From the NCBI GenBank assembly GCA_963842515.1, contig CAWJGO010000002.1:1779496-1843495 (forward strand): DNA of 64,000 nucleotides, in the 5' to 3' direction. This DNA is from CADEED01 sp963842515 (lineage in GTDB: Bacteria; Pseudomonadota; Gammaproteobacteria; Steroidobacterales; Steroidobacteraceae). Positions 25,914 to 35,028 of the stretch are shown here, one piece after another (position 1 is the first letter of the stretch; every line of letters starts with the position of its first letter). The notes under the pieces are model-generated. The model made no database searches and had not been told where the DNA came from. It was given only the letters and a program-made list of their open reading frames with translations. The translations under genes and the position numbers were made by a program.

Positions 25914-26674
25914 ATGGCCAAAATGAAAGCCGGCAAAGTTTTCGTGGGCGTCGGCGGCTGGAACTTCGCGCCGTGGCGCGACAATTTCTACCCGAAGGGA
26001 CTGATACAGGCGCGCGAGCTGCACTACGCCAGCCGCCAGCTCAGCTCGATCGAGATCAACTCGACGTTCTACGGTTTGCAGAAGCCCGCGACGTTCCAGA
26101 AATGGCACGACGAGACGCCCGACGGATTCGTGTTCAGCGTCAAGGCGCCGAGGTTCGTGACCAACCGCAACGATCTCACCACGAGCGCATCGAGCATCGA
26201 ACGCTTCCTCGGCAGCGGCGTGCTGCAACTCGGCGCCAAGCTTGGGCCGATCAACTGGCAGCTCGCGCCGACCAAACACTTCGACGCGAAGGAGGTCGCT
26301 GGCTTCCTCGCGCTGCTGCCGCGCAAGGCGGAGGGCCGCGTGCTGCGACACGCGCTCGAAGTGCGGCACGAGAGTTTCGACTCCGAGGAGTTGATCAAGC
26401 TTGCGGGCGATCACGAGGTCGCTGTCGTCGAAGCCGGCGATTCTGCATTATCCACGCATCCAGGCGCGCAGCGCTCCATTCAGCTACTTGCGCGTCATGG
26501 GTACGAAGGCCAGCGCGCCGAAAGGCTACGCGCCCGCCGCGCTCGCGCGCTGGCGGGAACCACGCGCAGACCCTGGCACGCGACGGCGACGTGTTCCTGT
26601 ACTTCATCAGCGGCGCCAAGGAGCGCAATCCGCACGCCGCCATGGCGCTAATGGGGTCAGACCCCATTTCCTAG
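25914..26674 (+). pseudogene. DUF72 family protein gene with at least two frameshifts
   Basis: The first frame (KVFVGVGGWNFAPWRDNFYP to about HEVAVVEAGD) is a typical DUF72 start. The family pattern then moves to a second frame (YPRIQARSAPFSYLRVMG, GYAPAALARW) and to a third (LARDGDVFLYFISGAKERNP to MALMGSDPIS). The last residues come from a GGGGTCAGACCCC repeat, so the true end is lost. DUF72 proteins have a TIM-barrel-like fold and unknown function. Confidence 0.75.
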
Positions 26675-26690
26675 CAAAAGGGGTCAGACC
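26650..26690. repeat. GGGGTCAGACCCC repeat, two units
   Basis: AATGGGGTCAGACCCCATT (26650-26668) is a perfect-arm palindrome; AAAAGGGGTCAGACC (26676-26690) is a half copy. Two genes on opposite strands end within it, so it marks a rearrangement joint. A related string (GGGGACACCCCCC) occurs near 44,370. Confidence 0.65.
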
Positions 26691-26787
26691 TGCATGCGAG
26701 CGCACTGAAGCCGATGCCGGCGATCAACACCGCGTAAGCGGCCACCAGCCCAATCGCGCGGGCGCGATATTCCCGACTCAACAACAT
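26671..26787 (-). CDS. Small membrane-anchor ORF, probably truncated
   Basis: 38 codons from the ATG at 26787, after AAGGAGCAGAGGC. It encodes MLLSREYRARAIGLVAAYAV and LIAGIGFSALACRSDPFC, a single membrane segment. Its last residues are translated from the GGGGTCAGACC repeat, so the rest of the original protein is probably missing. No family recognised. Confidence 0.35.
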   Translation of the reverse strand: MLLSREYRARAIGLVAAYAVLIAGIGFSALACRSDPFC

Positions 26788-26830
26788 GCCTCTGCTCCTT
26801 CACTTGGGAGTGCGCATTCTCAGGCGCTGG

Positions 26831-26861
26831 CGTGGGAGCGAGCGTGGGAGGCCCCGTGGAA
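26831..26861. repeat. CGTGGGA-type direct repeat, copy A
   Basis: CGTGGGAGCGAGCGTGGGAG followed by GCCCCGTGGAA. The same 31-base pattern, with a diverged middle, is on the other side of the cupin gene at 27418 and again at 44308. Confidence 0.55.
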
Positions 26862-26887
26862 TCTGCAGCCCCGGGATGGTTGCCAAT

Positions 26888-27364
26888 TCAAGGCCGCATC
26901 GGCACCGCGTCGAGCGGTGACTCGAACGCAATGAACAACACACACGGCACCGCGCTGACGCAATCGCCGCCGTGCGGACGCTTCGCCGGACCATAAGCGT
27001 AAGTCCCGGGCTTCATGACCACCGCCTTCTGCCCTTCGTAGGTCACGTGCAATTCGCCGGCGACGAGCACCATTCGCTCCGCGGATGAATGCCAATGCAT
27101 GGGCAACTTCGAGCGCGCTGGCACCTTGAAGAAGACGTCGACGTTGGGCTTGCCGGGGTCGCCGTGCAGCACGGCGATCTGGCAGCCTGCGGGAAGGAAA
27201 TCCGGGCAAGGGCCCCATTGCAGGCCGGAACTCTCCGCGCTCCAGGCGACAGCCTCATCCGCCGCTTGCGCCGATGCCGGGAGCACGCCCAACACGCTGG
27301 CGATGATCGATGTCGAAAACAATAGTCGCTGTGCTACAGCGCGGCTCGATACTTTCGCTGACAT
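26888..27364 (-). CDS. Secreted cupin-domain protein
   Basis: A 158-residue protein with a signal peptide (about residues 1-34). The cupin motif is PMHWHSSAERMVLVAGELHV, where His, His and Glu should bind a metal, and a second strand GTYAYGPAKRPHGGDC supplies the distal histidine. A cysteine pair in WGPCPDFLPAGCQIAVLHG precedes the barrel. Secreted single-domain cupins of this kind are common, with unknown substrate. The gene is bracketed by two copies of the CGTGGGA-type repeat in the same orientation. Confidence 0.75.
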   Translation of the reverse strand: MSAKVSSRAVAQRLLFSTSIIASVLGVLPASAQAADEAVAWSAESSGLQWGPCPDFLPAGCQIAVLHGDPGKPNVDVFFKVPARSKLPMHWHSSAERMVLVAGELHVTYEGQKAVVMKPGTYAYGPAKRPHGGDCVSAVPCVLFIAFESPLDAVPMRP

Positions 27365-27417
27365 GCTGGCTCTCCTGTGACATCTGGGTGTAGCGCAGGG
27401 AGAGACTGCCCCGCTAT

Positions 27418-27448
27418 CGTGGGAGCGAACGTGGGAATTGCAGTGGAA
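27418..27448. repeat. CGTGGGA-type direct repeat, copy B
   Basis: CGTGGGAGCGAACGTGGGAA followed by TTGCAGTGGAA; aligns over 31 bases with copy A on the other side of the cupin gene. Confidence 0.55.
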
Positions 27449-27463
27449 ACGGACGCCGGTCGG

Positions 27464-28390
27464 CTATTTCGCCGTCGCCGCTCCCGCGCTGGCGCTGGCA
27501 ACGCCCGTATCGGTCTGCGCCTCCATCCACCGGCGGATGCGCCTGGCATCCGCGGTGCGCGTCAGCTTGCCGAACGAGTTGAGGAACACCATGACCACGG
27601 GGCGCTCATCGATCACCGCCTCCATCACCAGGCATTGCCCGGCGTCTTTCGTGTAGCCGGTCTTCTGCAAGTGGATAGTCCAGTCCGACTTGCCGATCAG
27701 CAGGTTCGTATTGCGATACACGCGCACGCTCTTACCTAACCGAACTTCCAGCGTGGGCAGCGTCGAAAAATCCCGGATCAGTGACTGGCGCGACGCCGCG
27801 TTGACCAGCTTCGCCAGGTCCCGCGCGTTCGACACGTTGAGGCTCGAGAGGCCGGAAGCATCGTCGAAGCGAGTGCGCGTCATGCCGAGCGCCTTGGCCT
27901 TGACGTTCATGGTGCGGACGAACGCCTTGATGCCGCCCGGATAGTTGCGCGCCAGCGTGCGCGCGGCGAGATTCTCCGACGCCATGAGCGCGAGACGCAG
28001 CAGATCGCCGCGTGTCACCTTGGCACCGACGGGGATGTGCGAGAAGGCACCTTTGCCCTTCCAGCGATCGTCGGCGGTGATCTTGATGACTTCATCGAGC
28101 GGCTGCTGACCGTCGAGCACGACGAGCGCCGTCATGAGCTTGGTGATCGACGCGATGGGCGTGACCACGCCGGCACCGCGCTCGAAGAGCACCGTGCCGT
28201 TGTTCGCATCCACCACCAGCGCGGCGGCGGAGCGCACCTCCGGCGTTGTTTGTTGTTTACTGACCGCCTTGCTGTCGGCGGCGTGCGCCGTAAATCCCAA
28301 CCCCAGCAGCAGTGCGGCCATTCCGCTCGCCAACATCGCCGAGCGCGTGAGTCCGCGCCGCATCCACCACCATCGCTCCCTTCGGCCCAT
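27464..28390 (-). CDS. pbpG: D-alanyl-D-alanine endopeptidase (PbpG/PBP7-like)
   Basis: About 308 residues from the second of two adjacent ATGs after GGAGGA; the signal peptide is RGLTRSAMLASGMAALLLGL. Peptidase family S11 motifs are in order: SxxK as ASITKLMTALV, SxN as ASENLAARTLA, and KTG as QKTGYTKDAGQCLV. S11 enzymes cut cross-links or C-terminal D-Ala in peptidoglycan in the periplasm. The absence of a C-terminal membrane anchor points to the soluble PBP7 type rather than DacA/DacC. Confidence 0.9.
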   Translation of the reverse strand: MGRRERWWWMRRGLTRSAMLASGMAALLLGLGFTAHAADSKAVSKQQTTPEVRSAAALVVDANNGTVLFERGAGVVTPIASITKLMTALVVLDGQQPLDEVIKITADDRWKGKGAFSHIPVGAKVTRGDLLRLALMASENLAARTLARNYPGGIKAFVRTMNVKAKALGMTRTRFDDASGLSSLNVSNARDLAKLVNAASRQSLIRDFSTLPTLEVRLGKSVRVYRNTNLLIGKSDWTIHLQKTGYTKDAGQCLVMEAVIDERPVVMVFLNSFGKLTRTADARRIRRWMEAQTDTGVASASAGAATAK

Positions 28391-28442
28391 CATTCCTCCG
28401 TGGATGCGATGGTAGGCCGAAGCGCGACGCGGTGCACGTACA

Positions 28443-29369
28443 TCAGTTAGCGAATTTCTTGAACCATTTGATCGTCGCCGCGTCGCGCTCGGCGCCGCGC
28501 CCGCCGATGGTGTGCTTCTGCCCATCGAACACGATGAACTCGTGCGCCTTGCCGAGCCGCGTCAGCTCCGCGTCCATGCGCTGCGACTGCGACAGCGGAA
28601 TGTCATCATCCGCGCTCCCGTGCATGATCAGCACCGGCGCGTCGATCTTGTCCACCCAGCGCAACGCCGAGCGGGTGCGATACAGCTCGTCGCGATTGTT
28701 CTCGTACTCCGGCCAGATGACGTTGAAGAACTTGGCCTGAGGGCCTCCCGCCGCGAGCTCTGCGAGATCGGTGAACGCGCCCCACACCGCCGCGGCGCGC
28801 GCCGGGAATCCATCGCGCAGCGCCATGTAGACCATCGCGCCGCCGCGCGACTCGCCGGCCAGGAACAACCGTGATGCATCGGCGCCGCGAAGGCGCGCGA
28901 TCTCGCGCGGCAGGTTCATCAAGTCGTGCAGCTCGGCACCGCCGAGCTCGTCACGGCCGGCCCAGCCGTTGCTGCCGCGGTAGTGAGGCGCAACGACGAT
29001 GAACCCGGCCTGCGCGAAGCGATGCGCCATCACCAGCATTTCCCCGGCGAATCCGTTCGGCCGCGTGAAGCTCCCGCGGTTGAACACGATGACGGGCGCC
29101 AACTTCGGCCCGGGCTCGCGCGCGTGATAGAGATAGGCGCCGACGGTCAGCCCGTCGCTCACGTATGTGAATTGCTCCATCACATAGCGCGCATCCGCGC
29201 GCGCCGCGGCGTATTCCTCGGCGGTGGATGCCCAGCCGATGCCGCGGTCGCTGCCATAGTCGGGCAGCTCCACGGCTTGCAGGTTGCCCGGGTTCTCGGC
29301 CGGTGGACTGCCGACCGCGGCGCATCCCGCCAACATTCCCAGCCCCAGCACGAGGATCAGGTTCTTCAT
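28443..29369 (-). CDS. Lipoprotein alpha/beta hydrolase (prolyl-oligopeptidase-like)
   Basis: About 308 residues. The Met at 29369 follows GGGGAG and starts a lipoprotein signal (MKNLILVLGLGMLAGCAAVG, lipidated Cys at residue 16). The nucleophile is in LFLAGESRGGAMVYMALRDG; the acid and histidine are probably in IMHGSADDDIPLSQ and DGQKHTIGG. Domain type matches peptidase S9-like hydrolases, so it probably cleaves peptides or esters at the membrane. The gene ends 53 bases before the start of pbpG on the same strand, and they may be cotranscribed. Confidence 0.8.
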   Translation of the reverse strand: MKNLILVLGLGMLAGCAAVGSPPAENPGNLQAVELPDYGSDRGIGWASTAEEYAAARADARYVMEQFTYVSDGLTVGAYLYHAREPGPKLAPVIVFNRGSFTRPNGFAGEMLVMAHRFAQAGFIVVAPHYRGSNGWAGRDELGGAELHDLMNLPREIARLRGADASRLFLAGESRGGAMVYMALRDGFPARAAAVWGAFTDLAELAAGGPQAKFFNVIWPEYENNRDELYRTRSALRWVDKIDAPVLIMHGSADDDIPLSQSQRMDAELTRLGKAHEFIVFDGQKHTIGGRGAERDAATIKWFKKFAN

Positions 29370-29424
29370 GTGCAACTCCCCGGTTGATTCACACATGACG
29401 AATGAGCCGTCATTTGCGTTGCAG

Positions 29425-31170
29425 TCACTTCTGCGGCGACAGCTTGAGCTTTGCGAGAATGCCCGCCATGCGCGGATCGTCGCGCACCGTATCGAACACC
29501 GGATCCATGGGCAGGTCGGCCGCCATGTCGTCAATGCCATCCGCCGCCTCCTGCAGGTAGCGAAAGGTCTCGTCGCGATCCCCGAGCGCCATATACACGC
29601 TGGCGATCATGTAGGGCTTCGCGTCGCCATCGCGGTTCTTGAGTTTCACCAGCATGCGCTCCGCGTCGGCGCGCCGGCCCGCCTTTGCATAGGCGTATCC
29701 GGCGGACGCGATCGCGAAGGGCAAATCCGGATCGAGCTTGAGCGCACGTTCCGCCTGCGCGATCGCCTCGGGCACCCGTCCGGCCTGCGCATAAAGCGCG
29801 GCCAGGTTGGCGACGGTCACCGTATCGTCGGGATCGAGCGCCAGCGCAGCCCGGTACTGCTCGATCGCCTCGTCGAACTTGCGCGCAAATGACAGCAATG
29901 ACCCGTAGTTGGAGCGCGCACTGATGGATAGAGGATCGGTTTCGACTGCACGACGCCCTTCGCGCAGCGCCTCCTCGATCCGGCCCAGGCGGGCCAGCAG
30001 CCAGCCGTAGTAAGTCCGAAAGCGCGATGCACTGGGATTGAGCTCGAGTGCGCGGCGATAGTGTGCTTCCGCTGCGGCATAGTCGCGTTTTCCCCAGTCG
30101 GTCATCGTGCCGAGCACGGCGTGCGCCAGCGCCTCATTGGGGTTCGACTTCAAGGCGCGGTGCGCGTACCCGCCGGCCTGGGCGTAACCCTCCCTGGCGT
30201 TGATGAGCCCGACGTAAGCCTGCGTGCGGATCGCTTCCGCAAGGCCCGCCAGCGCCGCGGAATAGTCCGGATCGATCTCGAGCGCCTTCCTGAAGTTCCG
30301 CTCTGCCTTCGACAGATACTCGCGCGGCGTGCCCGTCTCCTGCATCGCCTGCGTGCCCTGTAGATAGAAGGCATAGGCCTCCGGCTCGGTGGTCTTCGAG
30401 ATCGCGGGACTGTTGCCCATGCGCACGCGCAGCTCCTGGACGATCGCGCGGCTGATCTCATCCTGGACGGCGAAGACGTCTTTGAGGTCCCGGTCGTAGG
30501 TCTGTGTCCATTGCCTGAACCCGGTGCGCGTATCGATGAGCTGCACGGAAATGCGGATGCGCTCGCCGGACTTGCGAACGCTGCCTTCGAGCACGTGCGC
30601 CACGCGCAGCGTGCGGCCGATGACGTCGACGGTCTCCTGCTTGCCCTTGAACGCGAAAGCCGAGGTGCGCGCGGCCACGCGCAGATCGGGAATCTGCGCC
30701 AGCACGTTGAGCAGCTCTTCGGTGAGGCCGTCGGAAAAGTACTCCTGCTCCTTGGACGAGCTGATGTTCTCGAACGGCAACACGGCGAGTGAAGCGTCCG
30801 GCACTTCGTCGATATTCGTAACGGTCTTGTCGTCGGCGCTGGCCGTGGCGGCCACCGCGGGGACCGACGCAGATTCCGACGGGCCGACCCAGTACAACGC
30901 CACCGCGGCAATGACGAGCAGCGCAGTCAGCAGCCCGACTTCGATTCCGCTGACTCGCTGTGCCGCGCGTTCACCGTGGTACCAGCCGATGATCAAGGTG
31001 ACCAGGAATCCCACGGCGACGAGGACGATGAGCCAGCGCAACCAGACGTCCGGCCAGCCGAATCGCCCGCCGACGAGGTCGACCACCTGAAGCAGCACCC
31101 AGGCCCCGGCGATGTAGGCCAGCGCCCAGCGCCCGAGCTTGCGGCGCTTGATCTCCTCGAGCGTGATCAC
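29425..31170 (-). CDS. Membrane-anchored FlgO-like/TPR protein
   Basis: A 581-residue protein. Two or three membrane segments lie at residues 15-100 (WALAYIAGAWVLLQVVDLVG, RWLIVLVAVGFLVTLIIGWY, LLTALLVIAAVALYWV). Residues about 125-245 (SLAVLPFENISSSKEQEYFS, LTEELLNVLAQIPDLRVAAR) are the TolB/FlgO-like domain seen in many adenylate cyclase-type TPR proteins. Residues about 280-560 hold roughly seven TPRs (GYAQAGGYAHRALKSNPNEA, RIEEALREGRRAVETDPLS). No cyclase domain follows. It is likely a scaffold; the partner is unknown. Confidence 0.75.
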   Translation of the reverse strand: MITLEEIKRRKLGRWALAYIAGAWVLLQVVDLVGGRFGWPDVWLRWLIVLVAVGFLVTLIIGWYHGERAAQRVSGIEVGLLTALLVIAAVALYWVGPSESASVPAVAATASADDKTVTNIDEVPDASLAVLPFENISSSKEQEYFSDGLTEELLNVLAQIPDLRVAARTSAFAFKGKQETVDVIGRTLRVAHVLEGSVRKSGERIRISVQLIDTRTGFRQWTQTYDRDLKDVFAVQDEISRAIVQELRVRMGNSPAISKTTEPEAYAFYLQGTQAMQETGTPREYLSKAERNFRKALEIDPDYSAALAGLAEAIRTQAYVGLINAREGYAQAGGYAHRALKSNPNEALAHAVLGTMTDWGKRDYAAAEAHYRRALELNPSASRFRTYYGWLLARLGRIEEALREGRRAVETDPLSISARSNYGSLLSFARKFDEAIEQYRAALALDPDDTVTVANLAALYAQAGRVPEAIAQAERALKLDPDLPFAIASAGYAYAKAGRRADAERMLVKLKNRDGDAKPYMIASVYMALGDRDETFRYLQEAADGIDDMAADLPMDPVFDTVRDDPRMAGILAKLKLSPQK

Positions 31171-31296
31171 CGGGCAGGCCGAGGACTGTTCATGGACCGC
31201 ATCTTAGGGGCCCGCTGCCGTTTTCGCGACGTGTATGAACGCGCGCAACGCGCGCACAGTTTCATTCGCGCGCTGGTGGCCTCACCATAGCCGCTC

Positions 31297-33114
31297 ATGT
31301 TCGCTCCGTCCGCCAACCCGGTCCGCATTGCGCTCGCGATGTCGCTAACCGCACTGCTGTCCTCATGCGGTGGCGGGGGAGGTTCCGGCGGCGCGCCTCC
31401 GCCGGACTCCGGCACTCCGCCGGCACCACCAGCACCGCCACCGACGCCCCCGGTCACGAACCGTCCTCCGGTGGTGACGCTGCCGAACACCACTCAGCAA
31501 GCCATCCACCTGCACTCCTTCGACTACGACGTCTCGCAGAACGGCCGCACGTTCACGGACCCCGACGGCGACGCGCTGCGCTACGAAATCACGCTGGGCG
31601 ACGCTTTCAACCCCGCGGGAGATCCAGATCCGCCCCGCGGCCTCCGTATCGAAGGCACGCGTGTGATGGGCAATCCCGAGGAAGTGGGCTTCGTCGTAGT
31701 GACCGTGACAGTCAGCGATTCGGCGGGCCAGACGGAACGGAATCAGTTCCACATCATTGTCAATCCGAACGCCGTTCCGTACGTCCAACTTCCACCCGAC
31801 GATCTCATCGTCGCGGTCAACGACAGCATCAGCCTGGATGCGACCATGAATGGCGCAACGTTCGGCGATACGAACGGCGATTCGTTGAGCTATGCGGTCA
31901 GTGTGCGCGGTGCGCCCGGCGTCACCGTAAACGGCACTCGCCTGGAAGGCCGTCTCACTACCGTCGGCGCGGTCGAGGTCACGGTCACGGCGAGCGATGC
32001 CTTCGGCGGCTCCTTGGCCGATATTTTCATGATCGCCGCTCCCGCACCGCTACCGGGTGCTCCGACGCTGCCGGCCACGAGTCTCGTCTACCAGGACGAA
32101 CAGCTGCCGTTGCCGTTCGTGTATCGCATGTCCAGCGAATCACAGATTCCAATGTGGGACCAGCAGGAGGACAACCGCACCACCAACGCCGGGGCCACGC
32201 TGGGGCGCGCACTGTTCCATGACAAGCGGCTATCTATCACCAACACCGTCGCGTGCGCCTCGTGCCATCAGCAGTCGCACGGCTTTGCCTCGCCGGAGGC
32301 GTTCAGCACCGGCGTGCTCGGCATCCCGTTGAAGCGCAATTCCATGGCGCTCGCCAATGCGCGCTACAACACTCAACACTCGTGGTTCTCGGACATGCGC
32401 GCGTCGGACCTGTCGGAGGTGATCAGGGAGGCCATGCAAAACCCACTCGAGATGGGCAGCACGCTGTCGATGACGGTGGCGAAAGTGGATGCCACTCCTT
32501 TCTATGGCCCGCTCTTCCAGTCGGCGTTCGGCACTCCGGAGGTGACAGGCACGCGCGTCCTGCTGGCCCTCGAGCAATACGTGCAGTCGCTGATCTCCTA
32601 CCGCTCGGAATTCGATCGTGCCTGCACCTCGATGGACAATGAGCCCATCGATTGCAGCCTGGTGCTCGACGCGCAGGAGATGCGCGGCCTCGAAATATTC
32701 CGCGGCGTGGGCAATCAGAACTGTAATTTGTGCCACGACCTGCCGGCCGCGGCGAATGTGTGGCACGCGAACAATGGCATCGATGCGGTGGTCACGGATC
32801 CCGGAACCACAATTCCGGCCTTGCAACGCGACGGGTCGCATGGCGTGTTTCGTCCTGCCTCGCTGCGCAACATCGCGCTCACCGCGCCCTACATGCACGA
32901 TGGCCGCTTCGCGACCCTGCGCGAAGTCATCGATCACTACGATCACGGCGTGAAGGACAGTCCCAACCTCGATCCGCTTCTGCGCAGCCTTGACGGAACG
33001 CCGGCCCGCATGAATCTGTCAGAAGCGGATAAAGAGGCGCTGGAAGCCTTCCTGCGCACGCTCACCGATGAGGAAATGATCGCGGATCCGCGTTTCGCCG
33101 ACCCGTTTCAATAG
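31297..33114 (+). CDS. Di-heme cytochrome c peroxidase (MauG-like) lipoprotein
   Basis: A 605-residue protein. A lipoprotein signal with Cys in SLTALLSSCGGGGGSGG is followed by a proline-rich linker and two cadherin/Ig-like domains (PDGDALRYEI, then TNGDSLSYAVSVRGAPGV). The enzyme part holds two c-type heme sites, CASCH at residues 320-324 and CNLCH at 476-480, plus AYMHDGRFATLREVIDHYDH near the end, as in MauG/CcpA enzymes. These peroxidases reduce H2O2 or oxidise other proteins in the periplasm. Confidence 0.9.
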   Translation: MFAPSANPVRIALAMSLTALLSSCGGGGGSGGAPPPDSGTPPAPPAPPPTPPVTNRPPVVTLPNTTQQAIHLHSFDYDVSQNGRTFTDPDGDALRYEITLGDAFNPAGDPDPPRGLRIEGTRVMGNPEEVGFVVVTVTVSDSAGQTERNQFHIIVNPNAVPYVQLPPDDLIVAVNDSISLDATMNGATFGDTNGDSLSYAVSVRGAPGVTVNGTRLEGRLTTVGAVEVTVTASDAFGGSLADIFMIAAPAPLPGAPTLPATSLVYQDEQLPLPFVYRMSSESQIPMWDQQEDNRTTNAGATLGRALFHDKRLSITNTVACASCHQQSHGFASPEAFSTGVLGIPLKRNSMALANARYNTQHSWFSDMRASDLSEVIREAMQNPLEMGSTLSMTVAKVDATPFYGPLFQSAFGTPEVTGTRVLLALEQYVQSLISYRSEFDRACTSMDNEPIDCSLVLDAQEMRGLEIFRGVGNQNCNLCHDLPAAANVWHANNGIDAVVTDPGTTIPALQRDGSHGVFRPASLRNIALTAPYMHDGRFATLREVIDHYDHGVKDSPNLDPLLRSLDGTPARMNLSEADKEALEAFLRTLTDEEMIADPRFADPFQ

Positions 33115-33116
33115 GA

Positions 33117-33845
33117 CTACGCGGCCAGCGCAACCGCGAGCTCGCGCAACAGTTTTCCGCCGTCACCGCGCCAGGCGCTGCCGTGCATGCAAGCGAGCGT
33201 CGTCGGCTGCTCGAGCGCAAGCCGCGCCAGAATGGCCGTGGTCTGAGGCGCGTGTGCAAAGTAGTCGAGCGGCGCGCGAAAGGCCTCGCTCGGACCGAGG
33301 ATGTCGGATTCGGTGAGTGCGATTTCGCCGCCGCCACCCTGCGTGAACAGATCACCACAGAAAAAAGTGCGCGTGGTCACATCCATCGCAAGCCCGCACT
33401 CCCACGAGTGCGGCATGTGCGGCGTGTCGAACCAGCGAAACGTATGCCGGCCAAGAGTGAGCTCCGCGCCGTCGGCCAGCGCGTGCGGCGCCCGATCCGC
33501 GAAATCACTGATCGACACCATGGCCGCCACCCTGCCGCACACGGGTACCGCCTGCGGCGCCGCGGCGAGAAAGGAATTCAGCGCGCCGCATTCGTCGGCT
33601 TCGAAGTGCGACAGCGCCAGGTAGCGCAGGTTCTCGAGCGGCATCACGCTGCGGATGGCTTCACTCACGACCGGAAACAAATGTCGCTGTCCGGTGTGAA
33701 ACAACAACGGCGCGTCATCCACGATGAGGTACTGATTGAAGCTGAACTGCCCGACGTTGCCGGGCAGTGCGACCGGCGTGTTGATCCGGAAGATGCCGTC
33801 GGCGACCTCCTGAATGTTAGTTCCGGATTGCGAGTTGGTGATCAT
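33117..33845 (-). CDS. Metallo-beta-lactamase-fold hydrolase, flavodiiron-like
   Basis: About 242 residues from the Met at 33845. The metal motif is LALSHFEADECGALNSF (HxExD, the flavodiiron-type variant rather than HxHxDH), with further ligands in TPHMPHSWECGLAMD and ACMHGSAW. Lacking a flavodoxin domain, it probably is a stand-alone diiron or hydrolytic enzyme. Its ATG overlaps the stop of the kynureninase-like gene (ATGA), so the two are translationally coupled. Confidence 0.8.
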   Translation of the reverse strand: MITNSQSGTNIQEVADGIFRINTPVALPGNVGQFSFNQYLIVDDAPLLFHTGQRHLFPVVSEAIRSVMPLENLRYLALSHFEADECGALNSFLAAAPQAVPVCGRVAAMVSISDFADRAPHALADGAELTLGRHTFRWFDTPHMPHSWECGLAMDVTTRTFFCGDLFTQGGGGEIALTESDILGPSEAFRAPLDYFAHAPQTTAILARLALEQPTTLACMHGSAWRGDGGKLLRELAVALAA

Positions 33846-34993
33846 GACAACCTCCGTTTGACTAGTGCGCGCAGCGACCGCAGCAATCGATCGACCCCAT
33901 CGATGGTTGTGAGGTTCCCCGGCGACAGGCGTAGCGTCGTTCCGCGGCAATCCGCGAACACCCTTTGCTCGCGCAGCGCGGCTACGACCATCGCTGGGTC
34001 AGACTCCACCGGCAAACGAAACATCACGCTGCCTCCGCGTTGCTGCGCTTCCTTTGGGCTCGCCAGCTCGAGCCCAAGGTCGTTGCAACCTGCCAGGATC
34101 GGCTCGATGAGCTGACGATTGTGAGTTTGCAGGTCCGCAAGATTCTGCTGCGCGTGCCAGTGGAGCGCGGGCAGGCAGGCCGCGCAGGCGAGGATCGAGG
34201 GCGTGCCGTGATCGAAGCGTCGCGCATCGCGCGCATACGCGAAGGAGTCGAGCGACCACGCCAACGGATCTTCCTGGCTGAACCATCCACGCAATTCCGG
34301 GCGGCACTCGCGCAGCAGGCGATCGTGGACTTGCAGCACCCCGGCACCGGCGACGCCGCACAACCATTTGAGCGTCGAGCCCACCACGAAGTCTGCATCC
34401 GTCGCTTGCACGTTGAACGGGACGATGCCGACGCCTTGCGTGATATCCACGCCCACCACGGAGCCCATCGCGCGACCGTGCTCGACCAGTGCGCGAAGGT
34501 TGCAGCGGTGTGAGGCGGTGGACGTCACCCAGGTCAGCAGCGCGACGCCCACTTTCGGATCCCAGCGCGCGAGAAAATCTTCGTCGCGCACCCAGGATTC
34601 GCCAGGCCGCATCGGCACGGTGTCGATGGTGAATCCGCGTCGCTCGGCCATGCCCGACAGCAGAAAATGCAGGCTCGGGAAGCAATCCGCGGCAATGAGC
34701 AGCGTGCGGCCTGTGAGGTATTGATCCGGGAGTCCGCCAATGATCGAGTACAGCGCGGTGGTGACATTCTCCGCCGCCGCCATGGTGCCGGCGGGCGCAC
34801 CGATGAGATCTGCCCATCGGGCGAGGAACTGCTGCCGGATCTCAAGTGACTGCGGCCATTGAGCGTCGCCCGGTGTTCCCCAGAGCGTTGCGGCGCGTGC
34901 CAAAGCTTCGGAAATCCGCTCGGCCTTGCCCTTGAACATGCCGATGGAGTGGTAGAGGAAATAGCCGGAGCCATCGTCACTGGGGTTGGCCAT
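33842..34993 (-). CDS. Kynureninase-like aminotransferase class V enzyme
   Basis: A 383-residue PLP enzyme of fold type I. It contains TMAAAENVTTALYSIIGGLP, the phosphate-binding region VTSTASHRCNLRALVEHGR, the cofactor Asp in VVGVDITQGVGIVP and the PLP lysine in VVGSTLKWLCGVAGAGVLQV. The overall layout matches kynureninase (kynurenine to anthranilate) or a related C-C hydrolase rather than cysteine desulfurase. It is divergent from the PrnB/IDO-like gene with 35 bases between the start codons and overlaps the hydrolase gene downstream. Confidence 0.75.
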   Translation of the reverse strand: MANPSDDGSGYFLYHSIGMFKGKAERISEALARAATLWGTPGDAQWPQSLEIRQQFLARWADLIGAPAGTMAAAENVTTALYSIIGGLPDQYLTGRTLLIAADCFPSLHFLLSGMAERRGFTIDTVPMRPGESWVRDEDFLARWDPKVGVALLTWVTSTASHRCNLRALVEHGRAMGSVVGVDITQGVGIVPFNVQATDADFVVGSTLKWLCGVAGAGVLQVHDRLLRECRPELRGWFSQEDPLAWSLDSFAYARDARRFDHGTPSILACAACLPALHWHAQQNLADLQTHNRQLIEPILAGCNDLGLELASPKEAQQRGGSVMFRLPVESDPAMVVAALREQRVFADCRGTTLRLSPGNLTTIDGVDRLLRSLRALVKRRLS

Positions 34994-35028
34994 TTGCAGA
35001 GCATGTCACGATTCGGCAGGCTGCTGGC

